Assembly (NCBI GenBank): GCA_011176545.1
Contig: DUEN01000031.1
Span: 1-33,044, forward strand
DNA: 33,044 bases
Reading direction: 5' to 3'
Origin: Caldilineae bacterium
GTDB taxonomy: Bacteria; Chloroflexota; Anaerolineae; DUEN01
Both the position numbers and the translations under genes were made by a program. How positions within the stretch are numbered: position 1 is the first letter of the stretch; each line of letters opens with the position of its first letter. This document shows positions 7,313 to 16,162 of this stretch, piece by piece. The notes below the pieces were generated by a model, which was given only the letters and a program-made list of their open reading frames with translations, was not told where the DNA came from and did not search any database.

Positions 7313-10300
7313 ATGCGGATTGAGGACTTCCCTCGCCCCAAGGATGACAACGGTCGTGGCGTGCATTGGTCGGCCAGCGTCTATCACCCGAGCGGCTCAG
7401 ATCTGGACTTCTGGATCGGTGAGCTGCAGGCCATGAAGATCAAGTGGGTGAAGCTGCTGGACGACGGCGGCGGCTCCTCCCTGGAGCTGTGCGAGCGCCT
7501 GTTGGACGCCGACATCATGCCGATCGTGCGGTTATACCGTGAAAAGCCGAACCCCGGGCACATCGGAGGACGGGAGATTGAGACCATCCGCCGGTTGGTC
7601 GCCATCGGCGTCCGCTACTTCGAGACCAACAATGAGCCCGATCTCCCCGCGGAGTGGAGCACGCGCATGCCGGAGAACTGGCTGGAGATCGTCATCGATA
7701 ACTTCATCTATGATGCCGACCGCGTGCTCGACCTGGGGGGATATCTGGCCCTGCCGGCCATGGGGCCGGGAAGCAAGGACAACCCCATCGAGATGGTCCT
7801 GCGCAAGGGGCGAGGCGATCTGTTCGAGAACGGCTGCTGGGTCGCGATCCACAACTACACCCTCAATCATCCCCTCGATTACCCGGACGATGAGGTGAAT
7901 CAACTAGGCATCCCTCTGACGCAGGAGGAGTATGACCGCTTCGGCCCGTGGGCCTGGGACTACCGCTCCATCGAGGAGATCAACCGGCTGCGGGCCGAGC
8001 GCAAGAACCCGGGTGCCACCGTTTACGATGATCCTAATTGCTTCCGCGGCTACCTGTGGACCGCGCGCATGATCCGGGAGACATTGGGGTTCATGGTGCC
8101 CATCATCTCCACCGAGGGCGGCCCCGTGGTGGGGTGGGGCGATGACAAGCGGTATCCCAAGGTCATCCCGGAACAACACGCGGAATGGCAGGTGGAGATC
8201 TGCCGCTTCATGCAGGAGGAGGCCCCGGACTACTACTTCACCTGCTGCACCTGGCTCCTGGCCTCGAGCGCGTTGGGCGATCCCAATCCGACGTGGGACC
8301 AGATGAGCTGGTACACCCATGCGTGGGACGAGCGGTTTGGCCTCAATGGGCAGTTGCCGGTGGTTCAGGCGCTGAAGGAGCTGCCCAGCGTCTCCCGCTT
8401 GGTGCCTGAAGGCACCGCCGTGGTGACGGGACACGTTGTGCGGGACGACAACGACCGGCCATTGCCAGGGTTCCCGGTCATCCTGCGCCCGATCGAGGAG
8501 GCGACCCGGCCGCGAGAGACGACCAGCGATGACGAGGGGCGCTATACATTTGACCAGGTCGCCGCGGGCACGTATGAGCTGGAGGCCGGGCATGGCGATG
8601 CCTCGCTCCGGCTGGACGTGCCGGATGGGGAGACGGTCGTGGCCGATTTACGCGTCCCTGTCGGCAACTTCAGCGTCCTCCGCGGTCGCATGGTGGACAC
8701 CCGAGGCACACCGGTAGGGAGCGCGCCCGTCCGCCTGCTCACCCTGCTGGGCGAGGAAGTCGCCGCCACCTCCACGGATCGAGAGGGATACTACCAGCTG
8801 GATGGATTGCCGGCCGGCCGCTTCCGCCTGGAGGCGGCCGAGGGGGATCAGCGCGTCCGGATCGACGGCATCGTTCTGAACGGCTTCGAGACGAAGACCC
8901 TGGACATCACTGTGCCCGCGCCCGTGGGATACATGTATGCCGTCGTCACTAAGCGCCTGCTTCCGCCGGAGGAGACACAGGGACGCAACGTCTTCTACGG
9001 CCGGGTGCTGGATCCCTCCGGCAACGGGATCAACGGCGTGCTCGTGGAGATGCGATGGGTGGGGGCCGAGCCTGGAACCGAGTTCCCGCGCGTGCGCACG
9101 GGACACGATCCCTTCCGTCCGCCGGGCTCCTACGAGTTCGTGCACACGCCTGGGGAGTTCATGCTCCAGGTGGTGCAAGGCGACTGGGAGAGCGAGGTCG
9201 CCGATGGCTTGAAGACCACAGGGATCCCCGGCCGCGAGGGGGACGCCATCACGTGGGAGGTCAACTTCCAACTCAAGCCGGTCAGCAGCGGCCAGGCCAG
9301 CGTGGTGCGCGGCCGCGTGCCTGGCGGCAGGGAGGGAACGCGCATCTTTCTGGTGGAAGGTGAAAGCGGACAACGCTGGACGACGACGCTGGGTCCTGAT
9401 GGTCGCTTCATCTTCACCGATCTGGCCCGTGGCGCCTACTCCCTGGAGCTTGAGGGCATCGGCCTCATCCGCGATCATATCAACCTGGATGGCCTCAACG
9501 AGGTCGAGGTGATCTTCCCCATGCAGGGCGTCATCCAGGGGACGGTACGCGGTGCGACGTCGGGTATGCAGGTGACCTTGCGTCCCCTGGTCCCCGGCTG
9601 GGAGTGGACGCGGCAGGCCCAGGTGAGCGCTCAAGGGCATTATCGGTTCACGCATCTTCCGCCCGCGCCGTATGAGATCGAGCTGGATCCCAAGCATAAG
9701 GTCCAGGCCGTCTGCGATGGCGTGGGGCGTTTCACGGCGCCCGCGATCGACCTGGGCGGCGCCATGCGGAGTGTGCTCCGAGGTCAGGTGGTAGATGCGG
9801 CGGCGACCCCGCAGGTCGGCGTGATCGTTCAGCTATTCAAGGGCGATGAGCTTGTGGGCGAGGCCACGACCGACGAGGAAGGATGGTTCGCCTTCGGCGG
9901 CCTGGTGGCGGGGACGTATGAGGTGCGCGTCCCCTCGTTAGACCTGGTCCGGCGTGGCGTGACCATCGACGGCGTATCCGAGTTCGAGATCGTCCTGGCT
10001 CCGGAGGGCGCCCCCGCCGAGAGCGTGATCGAGGGAGTGGTCCTGGATGCGGAGGGGGCCCCGGTCCCGGACCGTAAGGTCACGTTGTACCGGGATGTAT
10101 GGGTCGGGGAGACCGTCACCGACGCCCAGGGCCGATATACCTTTGGGGGCTTGCCGGGCGGCGTGTATATGATCTCCCTGGAGGGGGTCGGCGTCATCCA
10201 CCGTGATGTGGTGCTGGATGGGCGTAACCAGGTGAGCCTCACCTATCAGCTCGCTGCGGAGGGTGTCAAGCCCCTGCCATTCTACGTGTTGTTTGGCTCG

Positions 10301-10552
10301 TCAGACGATCCGGACACGCGCACGGCCTTGCTGCTGGCTCTTCCTTACCTGATGAGCAGCCGCGCGGTGGCCGGATTCAGCCTGCAGGAGGCCATGTCGG
10401 CGGGGCATGTGACGATCATCGGCGGCGAGGACGCGGTAAGCGCCGCGGATGAGCAGGCGCTGCGTGAGGCCGGCTGTGTCGTCGAACGCCTGGCCGGGGA
10501 CCTCTATGAGATCGAGCGGGCATTGAAGGAACGGCTCCGCGAGGGCGAGTGA
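7313..10552 (+). CDS. Glycosidase-like protein with tandem beta-sandwich repeats
   Basis: The product has 1,079 residues. Residues 1-360 resemble a clan-A glycoside hydrolase barrel: FETNNEPD puts a candidate acid/base at Glu108, and ISTEGGP a candidate nucleophile at Glu268. About six repeats of the carboxypeptidase-regulatory/prealbumin-like type follow (roughly 368-450, 453-535, 662-737, 738-818, 820-896, 904-980), with motifs such as DEGRYTFDQVAAGTYELE. A different module (about 540-655, LPPEETQGRNVFYGRVLD) interrupts them. A terminal domain at about 987-1079 (FYVLFG, HVTIIGG, AGCVVERL) recurs in the next gene. No signal peptide is visible, which is odd for a carbohydrate-active modular protein. 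GGGAGG at 7302-7307 sets the start at ATG 7313 rather than 7292. The catalytic assignment rests on motifs only; it could be an inactive scaffold. Confidence 0.8.
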   Translation: MRIEDFPRPKDDNGRGVHWSASVYHPSGSDLDFWIGELQAMKIKWVKLLDDGGGSSLELCERLLDADIMPIVRLYREKPNPGHIGGREIETIRRLVAIGVRYFETNNEPDLPAEWSTRMPENWLEIVIDNFIYDADRVLDLGGYLALPAMGPGSKDNPIEMVLRKGRGDLFENGCWVAIHNYTLNHPLDYPDDEVNQLGIPLTQEEYDRFGPWAWDYRSIEEINRLRAERKNPGATVYDDPNCFRGYLWTARMIRETLGFMVPIISTEGGPVVGWGDDKRYPKVIPEQHAEWQVEICRFMQEEAPDYYFTCCTWLLASSALGDPNPTWDQMSWYTHAWDERFGLNGQLPVVQALKELPSVSRLVPEGTAVVTGHVVRDDNDRPLPGFPVILRPIEEATRPRETTSDDEGRYTFDQVAAGTYELEAGHGDASLRLDVPDGETVVADLRVPVGNFSVLRGRMVDTRGTPVGSAPVRLLTLLGEEVAATSTDREGYYQLDGLPAGRFRLEAAEGDQRVRIDGIVLNGFETKTLDITVPAPVGYMYAVVTKRLLPPEETQGRNVFYGRVLDPSGNGINGVLVEMRWVGAEPGTEFPRVRTGHDPFRPPGSYEFVHTPGEFMLQVVQGDWESEVADGLKTTGIPGREGDAITWEVNFQLKPVSSGQASVVRGRVPGGREGTRIFLVEGESGQRWTTTLGPDGRFIFTDLARGAYSLELEGIGLIRDHINLDGLNEVEVIFPMQGVIQGTVRGATSGMQVTLRPLVPGWEWTRQAQVSAQGHYRFTHLPPAPYEIELDPKHKVQAVCDGVGRFTAPAIDLGGAMRSVLRGQVVDAAATPQVGVIVQLFKGDELVGEATTDEEGWFAFGGLVAGTYEVRVPSLDLVRRGVTIDGVSEFEIVLAPEGAPAESVIEGVVLDAEGAPVPDRKVTLYRDVWVGETVTDAQGRYTFGGLPGGVYMISLEGVGVIHRDVVLDGRNQVSLTYQLAAEGVKPLPFYVLFGSSDDPDTRTALLLALPYLMSSRAVAGFSLQEAMSAGHVTIIGGEDAVSAADEQALREAGCVVERLAGDLYEIERALKERLREGE

Positions 10553-10568
10553 TACGAGGAGGTGGCCG

Positions 10569-11900
10569 GTGAGTGATTGGGGGCGACGGCTGTTGGACTG
10601 GGTCGTGGGACGTCCATCGGAGGCGCCGGAGGTCGCCCGGCCGCAACCGGAGCCAGCACGTGAGCAGCCGACCGCGGCAGTAGAAGAGCGAAGGAGAGCG
10701 CATCGGATGAGTGACGGTGAACCCATCAACGACGCCGAGGCTTATGGTGTGCGGGTGATCCAGGTGGATGTGCCCCCTGGGGAGACCTTCTGGCGTGTGA
10801 TCCGCGTCCATCACCTGACGCCGGAGGAGAACGGAGGTCGCCATCACATCTTCCTGGACATGCTTGACGAGAACGGACAGCGGATCATGGGGGCTCAGGT
10901 TCGCGTCACCTGGGAGGGCGGCGAGCAGATCGTCACTATCGATAAGCCAGGCGAGGAGGCCGGTGCCGATTTCCCCATGTGGAAGTGGCAGGTCTGTGCC
11001 GTCGAGGGCGTGGGGTTGCCGTCAGATCGGGTGGAGAACCTGCATACGGGACACCCGGACGAAGCGCCCGGGAATACCCTGTTCCATCACTCCTTCCTGG
11101 TGATCTTCCAGCGTGCCGTGGCCGAGGAACCGGTCGCGGAGAGTGTCCTGTCCGGTGTCGTACATAACGGCATCGGTCAGACGGTGCTCTTATGGCGTGG
11201 GGAGGAGGAAGTCGCCCAGGCCGAGATAGGCGCGGATGAGAGATTCCGCTTCGAGGGGTTGAGGGCTGGGACGTATGTGGTGCGCGTGGTCGGCACCGAG
11301 ATCGCCTCGGACCCGATCGAGCTGGATGGCCGGAACAGCGTCGAGATCGAGCTGACGGTGCCGCCGGTGCCGGGGGTGATCGAGGGATGGGTCAACGGCG
11401 GCGCGGGGCGCGTCGTGGTCGCCCTGAGGGATGGCACGACGGAGGCTGGGCGAGCCACGGTGGCCCAGGACGAATCCTTCCGCATCGAGGGCCTCGAGCC
11501 GGGGGTGTACGTGGTGACCGTGGAGGGCACCTCCGTGGTCAGCCAGGCCATCACGTTGGCCGCCGGAGCGACGGAGACGCTGGAATTGACGTTGCCGAGC
11601 GACGGCGGGGCGGGCGAGCGGGCCCTGTCCCATTACGTGCTGCTGGGGCCGGTTGGCGCGCTCGGAGAACGGACGAATTTCCTGCTGGCTATCGAGTACA
11701 TCTCCCATTTCCGGCTGGCCTTTGGGTATTCGCTGGCGGATGCACAACAGGCGGCCAGGGTGACGATCATCGGGGATGGGTATGGGCCGCTGGAGGAGGC
11801 GGGCCTGGCAGCCGCGGGCTGTCAGGTCGAGCGCATCAGCGGCGGCCCAGAGTCCATACGCGCGGCGTTAGCCGCGCGCATCGCGAACGGGCAGCCGTGA
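10569..11900 (+). CDS. Modular repeat protein sharing domains with the preceding gene
   Basis: The product has 443 residues and no recognised enzyme domain. A short amphipathic N-terminus (GRRLLDWVV) and a proline/glutamate-rich linker (about 15-50) precede a module at about 65-182 (LTPEENGGRHHIFLDMLDENG, split here as LTPEENGG and IFLDMLDENG), related to the middle module of the upstream protein. Two beta-sandwich repeats follow (about 190-264 and 267-342). The C-terminal domain (about 352-437; HYVLLG, RVTIIGDG, AGCQVERISGG) is clearly homologous to the upstream protein's C-terminus. No signal peptide or membrane helix is seen. The start is GTG 10569 with AGGAGG 6 nt before it, 16 nt after the previous stop, so the two genes form an operon and probably a complex. 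The function is unknown. Confidence 0.8.
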   Translation: MSDWGRRLLDWVVGRPSEAPEVARPQPEPAREQPTAAVEERRRAHRMSDGEPINDAEAYGVRVIQVDVPPGETFWRVIRVHHLTPEENGGRHHIFLDMLDENGQRIMGAQVRVTWEGGEQIVTIDKPGEEAGADFPMWKWQVCAVEGVGLPSDRVENLHTGHPDEAPGNTLFHHSFLVIFQRAVAEEPVAESVLSGVVHNGIGQTVLLWRGEEEVAQAEIGADERFRFEGLRAGTYVVRVVGTEIASDPIELDGRNSVEIELTVPPVPGVIEGWVNGGAGRVVVALRDGTTEAGRATVAQDESFRIEGLEPGVYVVTVEGTSVVSQAITLAAGATETLELTLPSDGGAGERALSHYVLLGPVGALGERTNFLLAIEYISHFRLAFGYSLADAQQAARVTIIGDGYGPLEEAGLAAAGCQVERISGGPESIRAALAARIANGQP

Positions 11901-11916
11901 CCTTCGCCTAGTGGGG

Positions 11917-11944
11917 AGCCGGGTCCTTCGGGGCCCGGCTTTTA
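11917..11944 (+). terminator. Strong Rho-independent terminator with UUCG loop
   Basis: A 10-bp stem (AGCCGGGTCC with GGGCCCGGCT, one G-U pair) is closed by a TTCG tetraloop and followed by TTT. It lies 16 nt after the previous stop and ends the two-gene unit. Confidence 0.9.
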
Positions 11945-11968
11945 GCTTCGCTTCATCAATATCTTTTA

Positions 11969-12037
11969 ACCACAAAGGACGCAAAGGCTTTTAATTCGTG
12001 TATGCCTATGAGCGGCGGCCTTTGCGGTTCTTCTGTG
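11969..12037. repeat. Imperfect inverted repeat upstream of the glycan cluster
   Basis: The left arm around 11969-11988 (CACAAAGGACGCAAAGG) and the right arm around 12018-12037 (CCTTTGCGGTTCTTCTGTG) are imperfect inverted copies around a spacer of about 30 nt. It is probably a dispersed palindromic element of the same kind as the one at 5551-5627. It ends just before the promoter at 12052-12060. Confidence 0.5.
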
Positions 12038-12051
12038 TCCCCCGGTCGGTG

Positions 12052-12060
12052 TGGTATACT
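12052..12060 (+). promoter_or_regulatory. Extended -10 promoter directly before an ATG
   Basis: TGG plus TATACT (12055-12060) forms an extended -10 element; no -35 match is seen at 16-18 bp. ATG 12068 is exactly 7 nt after the hexamer, where transcription should begin, so the mRNA is predicted to be leaderless. Confidence 0.65.
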
Positions 12061-12067
12061 GCGGCTG

Positions 12068-14134
12068 ATGTCATCCCCAATATCTAAGCCTCGGAATGTG
12101 TCTGAAAATTCACCATCAGCGGGACACGCACCCGTGGTAGGGGCGCGGCGCCGTCGTGCTCCTATAAAGTGGAACCGATCCTGGTGGTGGCCGCTGGCGA
12201 TCACTCTGGCGGCCCTCGCGTTGCGTTTCTGGGCGTTGGATCGCATTCCCCCAGGTTACCACTACGATGAGGCGTTCGAGGGGCTGGAGGCGTGGAAGAT
12301 CCTCGGCCAGCCCGGCTATCACCCCATCTTCTTCCCCGGCAACTTCGGCGTGGAGCCCGCCTTCATCTACCTGACCGCGCTGGCGTTCTCGATCCTGGAC
12401 GCCGCACCGACGATGCAGCGCGCTGTGGCCGCGGTGATGGGGGGGCTGACCGTGCCCGTGCTCTATGCCCTGGGTCGGGAGTTGGAGCGGGACGGCGCGC
12501 CCCCTGGCACGGCCCTGGCCTCCGCGCTAGCCCTGACCATCTCCTATTGGCATCTCACCTTTAGCCGGGTGGGGATCGAGCCCATCCTGGTGCCGTTGGT
12601 CCTCTGCTTGGCCTTCTGGGCGTTGTGGCGTGGGCTGCGAACCGGCGAGATCTGGGCGTTCATCCTGGCGGGCATCGCGGTGGGGCTGGGGCCATACACC
12701 TACCCGGCAGGCCGCCTGCTCCCGCCGCTCTACCTGATTGTCTTGGCTGGGCTGTGGGCGGCGCGCCGCCTCCATCGGCGAGAGCAGCGTCAGGGTGCGA
12801 CGTTGAGCCTGACCGTGGCGGCGTTGGTCTTCGCCCCCCTGGCGATCCACTGGGCCCGGCACCCGGACCTGTTGCTGCTGCGATCGAGCCAGGTGGCCGT
12901 GACGCCGGGGCGGGAGGCGGGCTCCCTCGGGAGGAATATCCTCCGCACGCTGGGCATGTTCAGCGTGGCGGGCGACGCCAATCCGCGCTCGAACCTGCCC
13001 GGCCGTCCCGCGCTCGATGTCTTCATCGCCCCCTGGTTCTATCTGGGGATCGTGGTCGCGCTGGCCTGGGCGCGTCGCCCAAGCTTCGCCCTGCCCCTGG
13101 TCTGGCTGGCGGTGATGTTGTTGCCCACCGCGCTGAGCGAGTACGCGCCGCATTTCCGACGGGCGATCGGGGCCGTGCCCGCGGTCGCCTTGCTAATCGG
13201 GCTGGGCATCTCGTCCTTCCTGGCATGGGCTCGCGAGCGACCGTGGCCGTCGCGGGTGATCCCCATCGCGGCTCCAACCCTGGTCGCGATCGGCCTCCTC
13301 GTCAGCTCCGGCATCACCGCGCGAGACTACTTCCTCCGCTGGGGCCCCTCGCCCGATCTCTACTACGCCTACGATGTGGGGCTGTGGGACCTAGGGCGAT
13401 ACATCGCAGGATTCCCAGAAGATGGCATCGTGTACCTGACTCCCCGCTCGGAGGAACACACCACGCTGGCCTTCGCCTGGCGGGAGAGCCGTCCCCCCAT
13501 CACCTTCGACGGGAGGGCCATCTTCCCGTTCCGGCCGGATGCCCCTCAAGATCAGCACTACCTGGTGATCGAGCACGAGGACTTCCGAACGCCGCTGTTG
13601 ATCCGCGATCTGTTCCCGCAGGCGGAGATGGTGCGGGACTTCCGTGATCGGACGGGGCGGATCTACGCCCGGCATTACCTGGTCCCCGCTGGCGCCCAGC
13701 CCTATCCCGTGACCGAAGTCCCCGTCGAGGCGCGCTGGCCCGGCGTGACCTTGCGGTCGTACAGCCTCCTGCCGCGTGATCCTCGTCCAGGGAAGGTGCT
13801 CTACGTGCGGCTGCTATGGGCCGTGGAGGATCCGCCCCCTGGGGAGGACTGGACGTTCTTCGCGCATGTGCTGGATCCGAAGGACCCGGCGCGCATCGTG
13901 GCCTCCCGGGACGCGCGCCCCGGTGACGGCTCGTACCCGACCGTCCGATGGCGACCGGGACAGCACATCGTGGACGAGTATCAGGTGTTCCTGCCCGAGG
14001 ATCTGCCGCCCGGCGCGTATCCAGTGGAGATAGGCTTCTACACCCCGGATGGCCAGCGATTGCCGGTGCGCTCCAGGGACGACGAGATGGCCGATCACAT
14101 CATCCTTGGGCCGGTCGAGGTGAGCGCGCCATGA
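12068..14134 (+). CDS. GT-C glycosyltransferase (ArnT/PMT-like) with C-terminal beta domain
   Basis: The 688-residue product is a polytopic membrane protein of the GT-C class, which transfers sugars from polyprenyl-phosphate donors on the outer face of the membrane. After a basic N-terminal tail, the first helix is at about 40-56, and the first external loop carries the acidic pair Asp67-Glu68 (GYHYDEAF) that marks the GT39/ArnT-like active site. Many hydrophobic helices follow to about residue 400, then a soluble part. The last 120 or so residues look like a beta-sandwich (LYVRLLWAVEDPPPGEDWTF, then PPGAYPVEIGFYTPDG), which the next protein also has. Start ATG 12068 is preferred over 12002 because of the promoter 7 nt before it. 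Its stop overlaps the next start (ATGA). Bases 12138-12164, a dispersed palindrome, encode part of the basic tail. Acceptor and sugar are unknown. Confidence 0.85.
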   Translation: MSSPISKPRNVSENSPSAGHAPVVGARRRRAPIKWNRSWWWPLAITLAALALRFWALDRIPPGYHYDEAFEGLEAWKILGQPGYHPIFFPGNFGVEPAFIYLTALAFSILDAAPTMQRAVAAVMGGLTVPVLYALGRELERDGAPPGTALASALALTISYWHLTFSRVGIEPILVPLVLCLAFWALWRGLRTGEIWAFILAGIAVGLGPYTYPAGRLLPPLYLIVLAGLWAARRLHRREQRQGATLSLTVAALVFAPLAIHWARHPDLLLLRSSQVAVTPGREAGSLGRNILRTLGMFSVAGDANPRSNLPGRPALDVFIAPWFYLGIVVALAWARRPSFALPLVWLAVMLLPTALSEYAPHFRRAIGAVPAVALLIGLGISSFLAWARERPWPSRVIPIAAPTLVAIGLLVSSGITARDYFLRWGPSPDLYYAYDVGLWDLGRYIAGFPEDGIVYLTPRSEEHTTLAFAWRESRPPITFDGRAIFPFRPDAPQDQHYLVIEHEDFRTPLLIRDLFPQAEMVRDFRDRTGRIYARHYLVPAGAQPYPVTEVPVEARWPGVTLRSYSLLPRDPRPGKVLYVRLLWAVEDPPPGEDWTFFAHVLDPKDPARIVASRDARPGDGSYPTVRWRPGQHIVDEYQVFLPEDLPPGAYPVEIGFYTPDGQRLPVRSRDDEMADHIILGPVEVSAP
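12138..12164. repeat. Dispersed palindrome inside a coding region
   Basis: The 27-base element is an imperfect palindrome (10 of 13 arm positions). Its right part, 12141-12163, matches 21721-21743 at 21 of 23 positions, including an exact 17-base block starting GGCGCCGTCG. Here it encodes the arginine-rich stretch GARRRRAP in the N-terminal tail of the glycosyltransferase. Confidence 0.7.
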
Positions 14135-16065
14135 GGGCGATCCTCCGCGGGATCAGGGCACATCGGGAGCCCATGGCGCTGTTCCTACTGGCGCTGGCCG
14201 TGCGACTGTGGCGGCTGACCTATCACAGCCTCTGGTTCGATGAGGCGGTGAGCGCCTATTGGGCCAGCCGTCCCGCCGCGGAGATCGTGCGCGTCGGCCT
14301 GGGGTTGACCCTGGACAAGCACCCCCCGGTGTACTATCTGCTCCTGCGCGGCTGGACGCTCGTCTTCGGCCCCGGCGATGCCGCCGTCCGCTCGCTGGGC
14401 GCGCTCATGGGCGCGCTGGCCGTGTTTCCCGTCTACGCTCTGGCCCGGCGTTGGGGCGGGCGCGTGGCGGCCGGGATCGTGGCGCTGTCCTTGGCGCTTA
14501 ACCCCTTCCTCGTCTGGTACTCCCAGGAAGCGCGCATGTTCATGCCCGCGGCCACCTTCGCCCTCCTCGGGTTGTGGGCACTGGTCCGGGCTGTAGAGGA
14601 TGAAAGGGCATGGGCCTGGCTTGTGTTCGTGGTGAGCACGCTGGCCGGCGTTTACGCTTACTTATTCAACGCGCTGATGTTGCCCGTGGCGGGGCTGTGG
14701 TGGGTGATGGCGTTGGCCCGGCGGTGGTGGGCGGGCCAATGTGGAAAGGCCAGGTGGCTGGCCGTGACTGGGGGAGCTTCCATGGCGGCCGTGGCCCTGG
14801 GCTTCCTGCCGCTGGCCTGGCGGGCCTGGACGGTGAGCGGCGTGGAATCGACGCCTGGCCGCGCCTTCGCCGACGTGGGAGTCACTCTGTGGCGGCTGGG
14901 ACGCGCATTTCTCATCCATCGGGCACGATTGGGGCCCACCGGCGATCTGGCGACGGCGGTGGGGGCTATCGCCCTGGGGGTGTGGGTGCTCTCGGCACTT
15001 CAGGCGAGGCGGCGAGGGCCTCCAGGCCCTGGCGAGTTAGCGGCCGCCTTGCTCGTGCCGTGGCTCCTGGGGAATGTCCTCCTCACCCGCGATGGCTCGG
15101 TCTTCGCGGAGCCGCGATACTGGCTGTTCCTGGTCCCCTTCCTGTGCCTGACCTGGGGAATGGCCATCGTCTGGCTGCTCGCCCGGCGGAGGATTTGGAA
15201 GAAGCTGGCGGGAGGGGCGATCCTCTGCGCGTTCCTGGCGACGTATGTGGTGGCGTTGCCCTGGAACTGGCGTCCGGAGACGCGTCGCGAGAACTGGCGC
15301 GCGGCCGCGCGCTACATCGAGGCTCACGCGGGTCCCAACGACGCGATCTTGATCCACGTCGATTACGTGCGTACGGCGTTCCTCCGATACTACCGGGGCG
15401 ATCAACCCGTCTATTTCCCGTTTGGCGGCCCCGTGAACGATATGGAGGAGATCGCGCCGCCGCTGGAGGGCATGAGCCGTTTCGATACCATCTGGCTAGT
15501 CGAATCGCACTTGGAGGGCGTGGATGACGGCCGTCTGGTGGAACGCTGGCTGGGCGAGCGATATCCGCTGGTGACGGAGCAGTTCCCCGCCGGGATCACG
15601 CTGCGGGCGTATGCGGTGCGCCTCTTCTATCCGACGCTGCCATCCGATGTGCGTCCCCTGGACGCCGAACTGGCACCTGGGATGATCCTGGCCGGGTGTC
15701 GGTTGGGCGAGGAGGAGATCGCCGCGCGCGATGACGTGTACCATCCGCCGTCGGGCTGGCTTCACGTCACGCTCTACTGGCGCCGCGTTGGCGATCCGCC
15801 CGAGGGAGCCCGACCCCGCCTGCACCTCATCGACGAGCTGGGACAGGTGTGGGGGGCCGGTCTGGCGCGCGAGCGGGATGTATGGTCCATGCATCCGCCG
15901 CGGAGCTGGCCTTCGGATCAACTCGTGCGGGATGAGCACGATGTGAACCTGAACCCGGTGACGCCTCCCGGCGAATATCGACTGCAGGTGGCCGTAGTCG
16001 GAGCCGACGGCGAGCCCATGGGGCCTGAGGCGACCTGTGGCCCCGTGCGCGTCGTGCCTCGCTGA
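14131..16065 (+). CDS. GT-C glycosyltransferase (GT39/DUF2723-like) with C-terminal domain
   Basis: The 644-residue product is a second polytopic GT-C enzyme. The first external loop has LWFDEAVSAYW with Asp37-Glu38, followed by DKHPPVYYLLLRGW, both typical of dolichyl-phosphate-mannose mannosyltransferase relatives. About ten hydrophobic helices run to about residue 370. A soluble region then leads to a C-terminal beta-rich domain (GWLHVTLYWRRVGDPPEGARP, split as LHVTLYWRRV and GDPPEGARP; PPGEYRLQVAVVGADGEPM) resembling the C-terminus of the upstream protein. Start ATG 14131 overlaps the upstream stop as ATGA, with GAGGTGA before it; an open frame further upstream only shadows the previous gene. 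The pair is translationally coupled and may act on the same glycan. The substrate is unknown. Confidence 0.85.
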   Translation: MRAILRGIRAHREPMALFLLALAVRLWRLTYHSLWFDEAVSAYWASRPAAEIVRVGLGLTLDKHPPVYYLLLRGWTLVFGPGDAAVRSLGALMGALAVFPVYALARRWGGRVAAGIVALSLALNPFLVWYSQEARMFMPAATFALLGLWALVRAVEDERAWAWLVFVVSTLAGVYAYLFNALMLPVAGLWWVMALARRWWAGQCGKARWLAVTGGASMAAVALGFLPLAWRAWTVSGVESTPGRAFADVGVTLWRLGRAFLIHRARLGPTGDLATAVGAIALGVWVLSALQARRRGPPGPGELAAALLVPWLLGNVLLTRDGSVFAEPRYWLFLVPFLCLTWGMAIVWLLARRRIWKKLAGGAILCAFLATYVVALPWNWRPETRRENWRAAARYIEAHAGPNDAILIHVDYVRTAFLRYYRGDQPVYFPFGGPVNDMEEIAPPLEGMSRFDTIWLVESHLEGVDDGRLVERWLGERYPLVTEQFPAGITLRAYAVRLFYPTLPSDVRPLDAELAPGMILAGCRLGEEEIAARDDVYHPPSGWLHVTLYWRRVGDPPEGARPRLHLIDELGQVWGAGLARERDVWSMHPPRSWPSDQLVRDEHDVNLNPVTPPGEYRLQVAVVGADGEPMGPEATCGPVRVVPR

Positions 16066-16083
16066 CCTCTTCCCATCTCCCTG

Positions 16084-16136
16084 CCCCCTTCCCCTCTCCG
16101 CGCCGGAGAGGGGAAGGGGGTGCCGCCTTCAGCGGC
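16084..16136. repeat. GC-rich palindromic element between glycan genes
   Basis: Perfect 17-bp arms (16084-16100 with 16104-16120) are separated by CGC, and a second hairpin, GCCGC/GCGGC, follows at 16122-16136. The G-run strand resembles the elements at 27-56 and 21472-21519. It could slow transcription between the coupled glycosyltransferases and the GT2 gene, but there is no T-tract. Confidence 0.75.
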
Positions 16137-16162
16137 GGGGGTAGAGGAGAGGTCTAAATATG

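Noticed and set aside
7313-8392. Naming a specific glycoside hydrolase family
   Set aside because: Only the NEP and TEGGP motifs and the general layout are visible; the family number cannot be fixed without a profile search.
8648-9697. 349-codon open frame on the minus strand
   Set aside because: It lies opposite the repeat protein gene, shows no family motif, and reflects high GC at third positions.
12625-13647. 340-codon plus-strand open frame
   Set aside because: It is a shadow inside the GT-C gene; the translation is proline/arginine-rich without membrane helices or motifs.
14610-15527. 305-codon plus-strand open frame
   Set aside because: It overlaps the second GT-C gene in another frame and has low-complexity Gly/Arg content typical of shadow frames.
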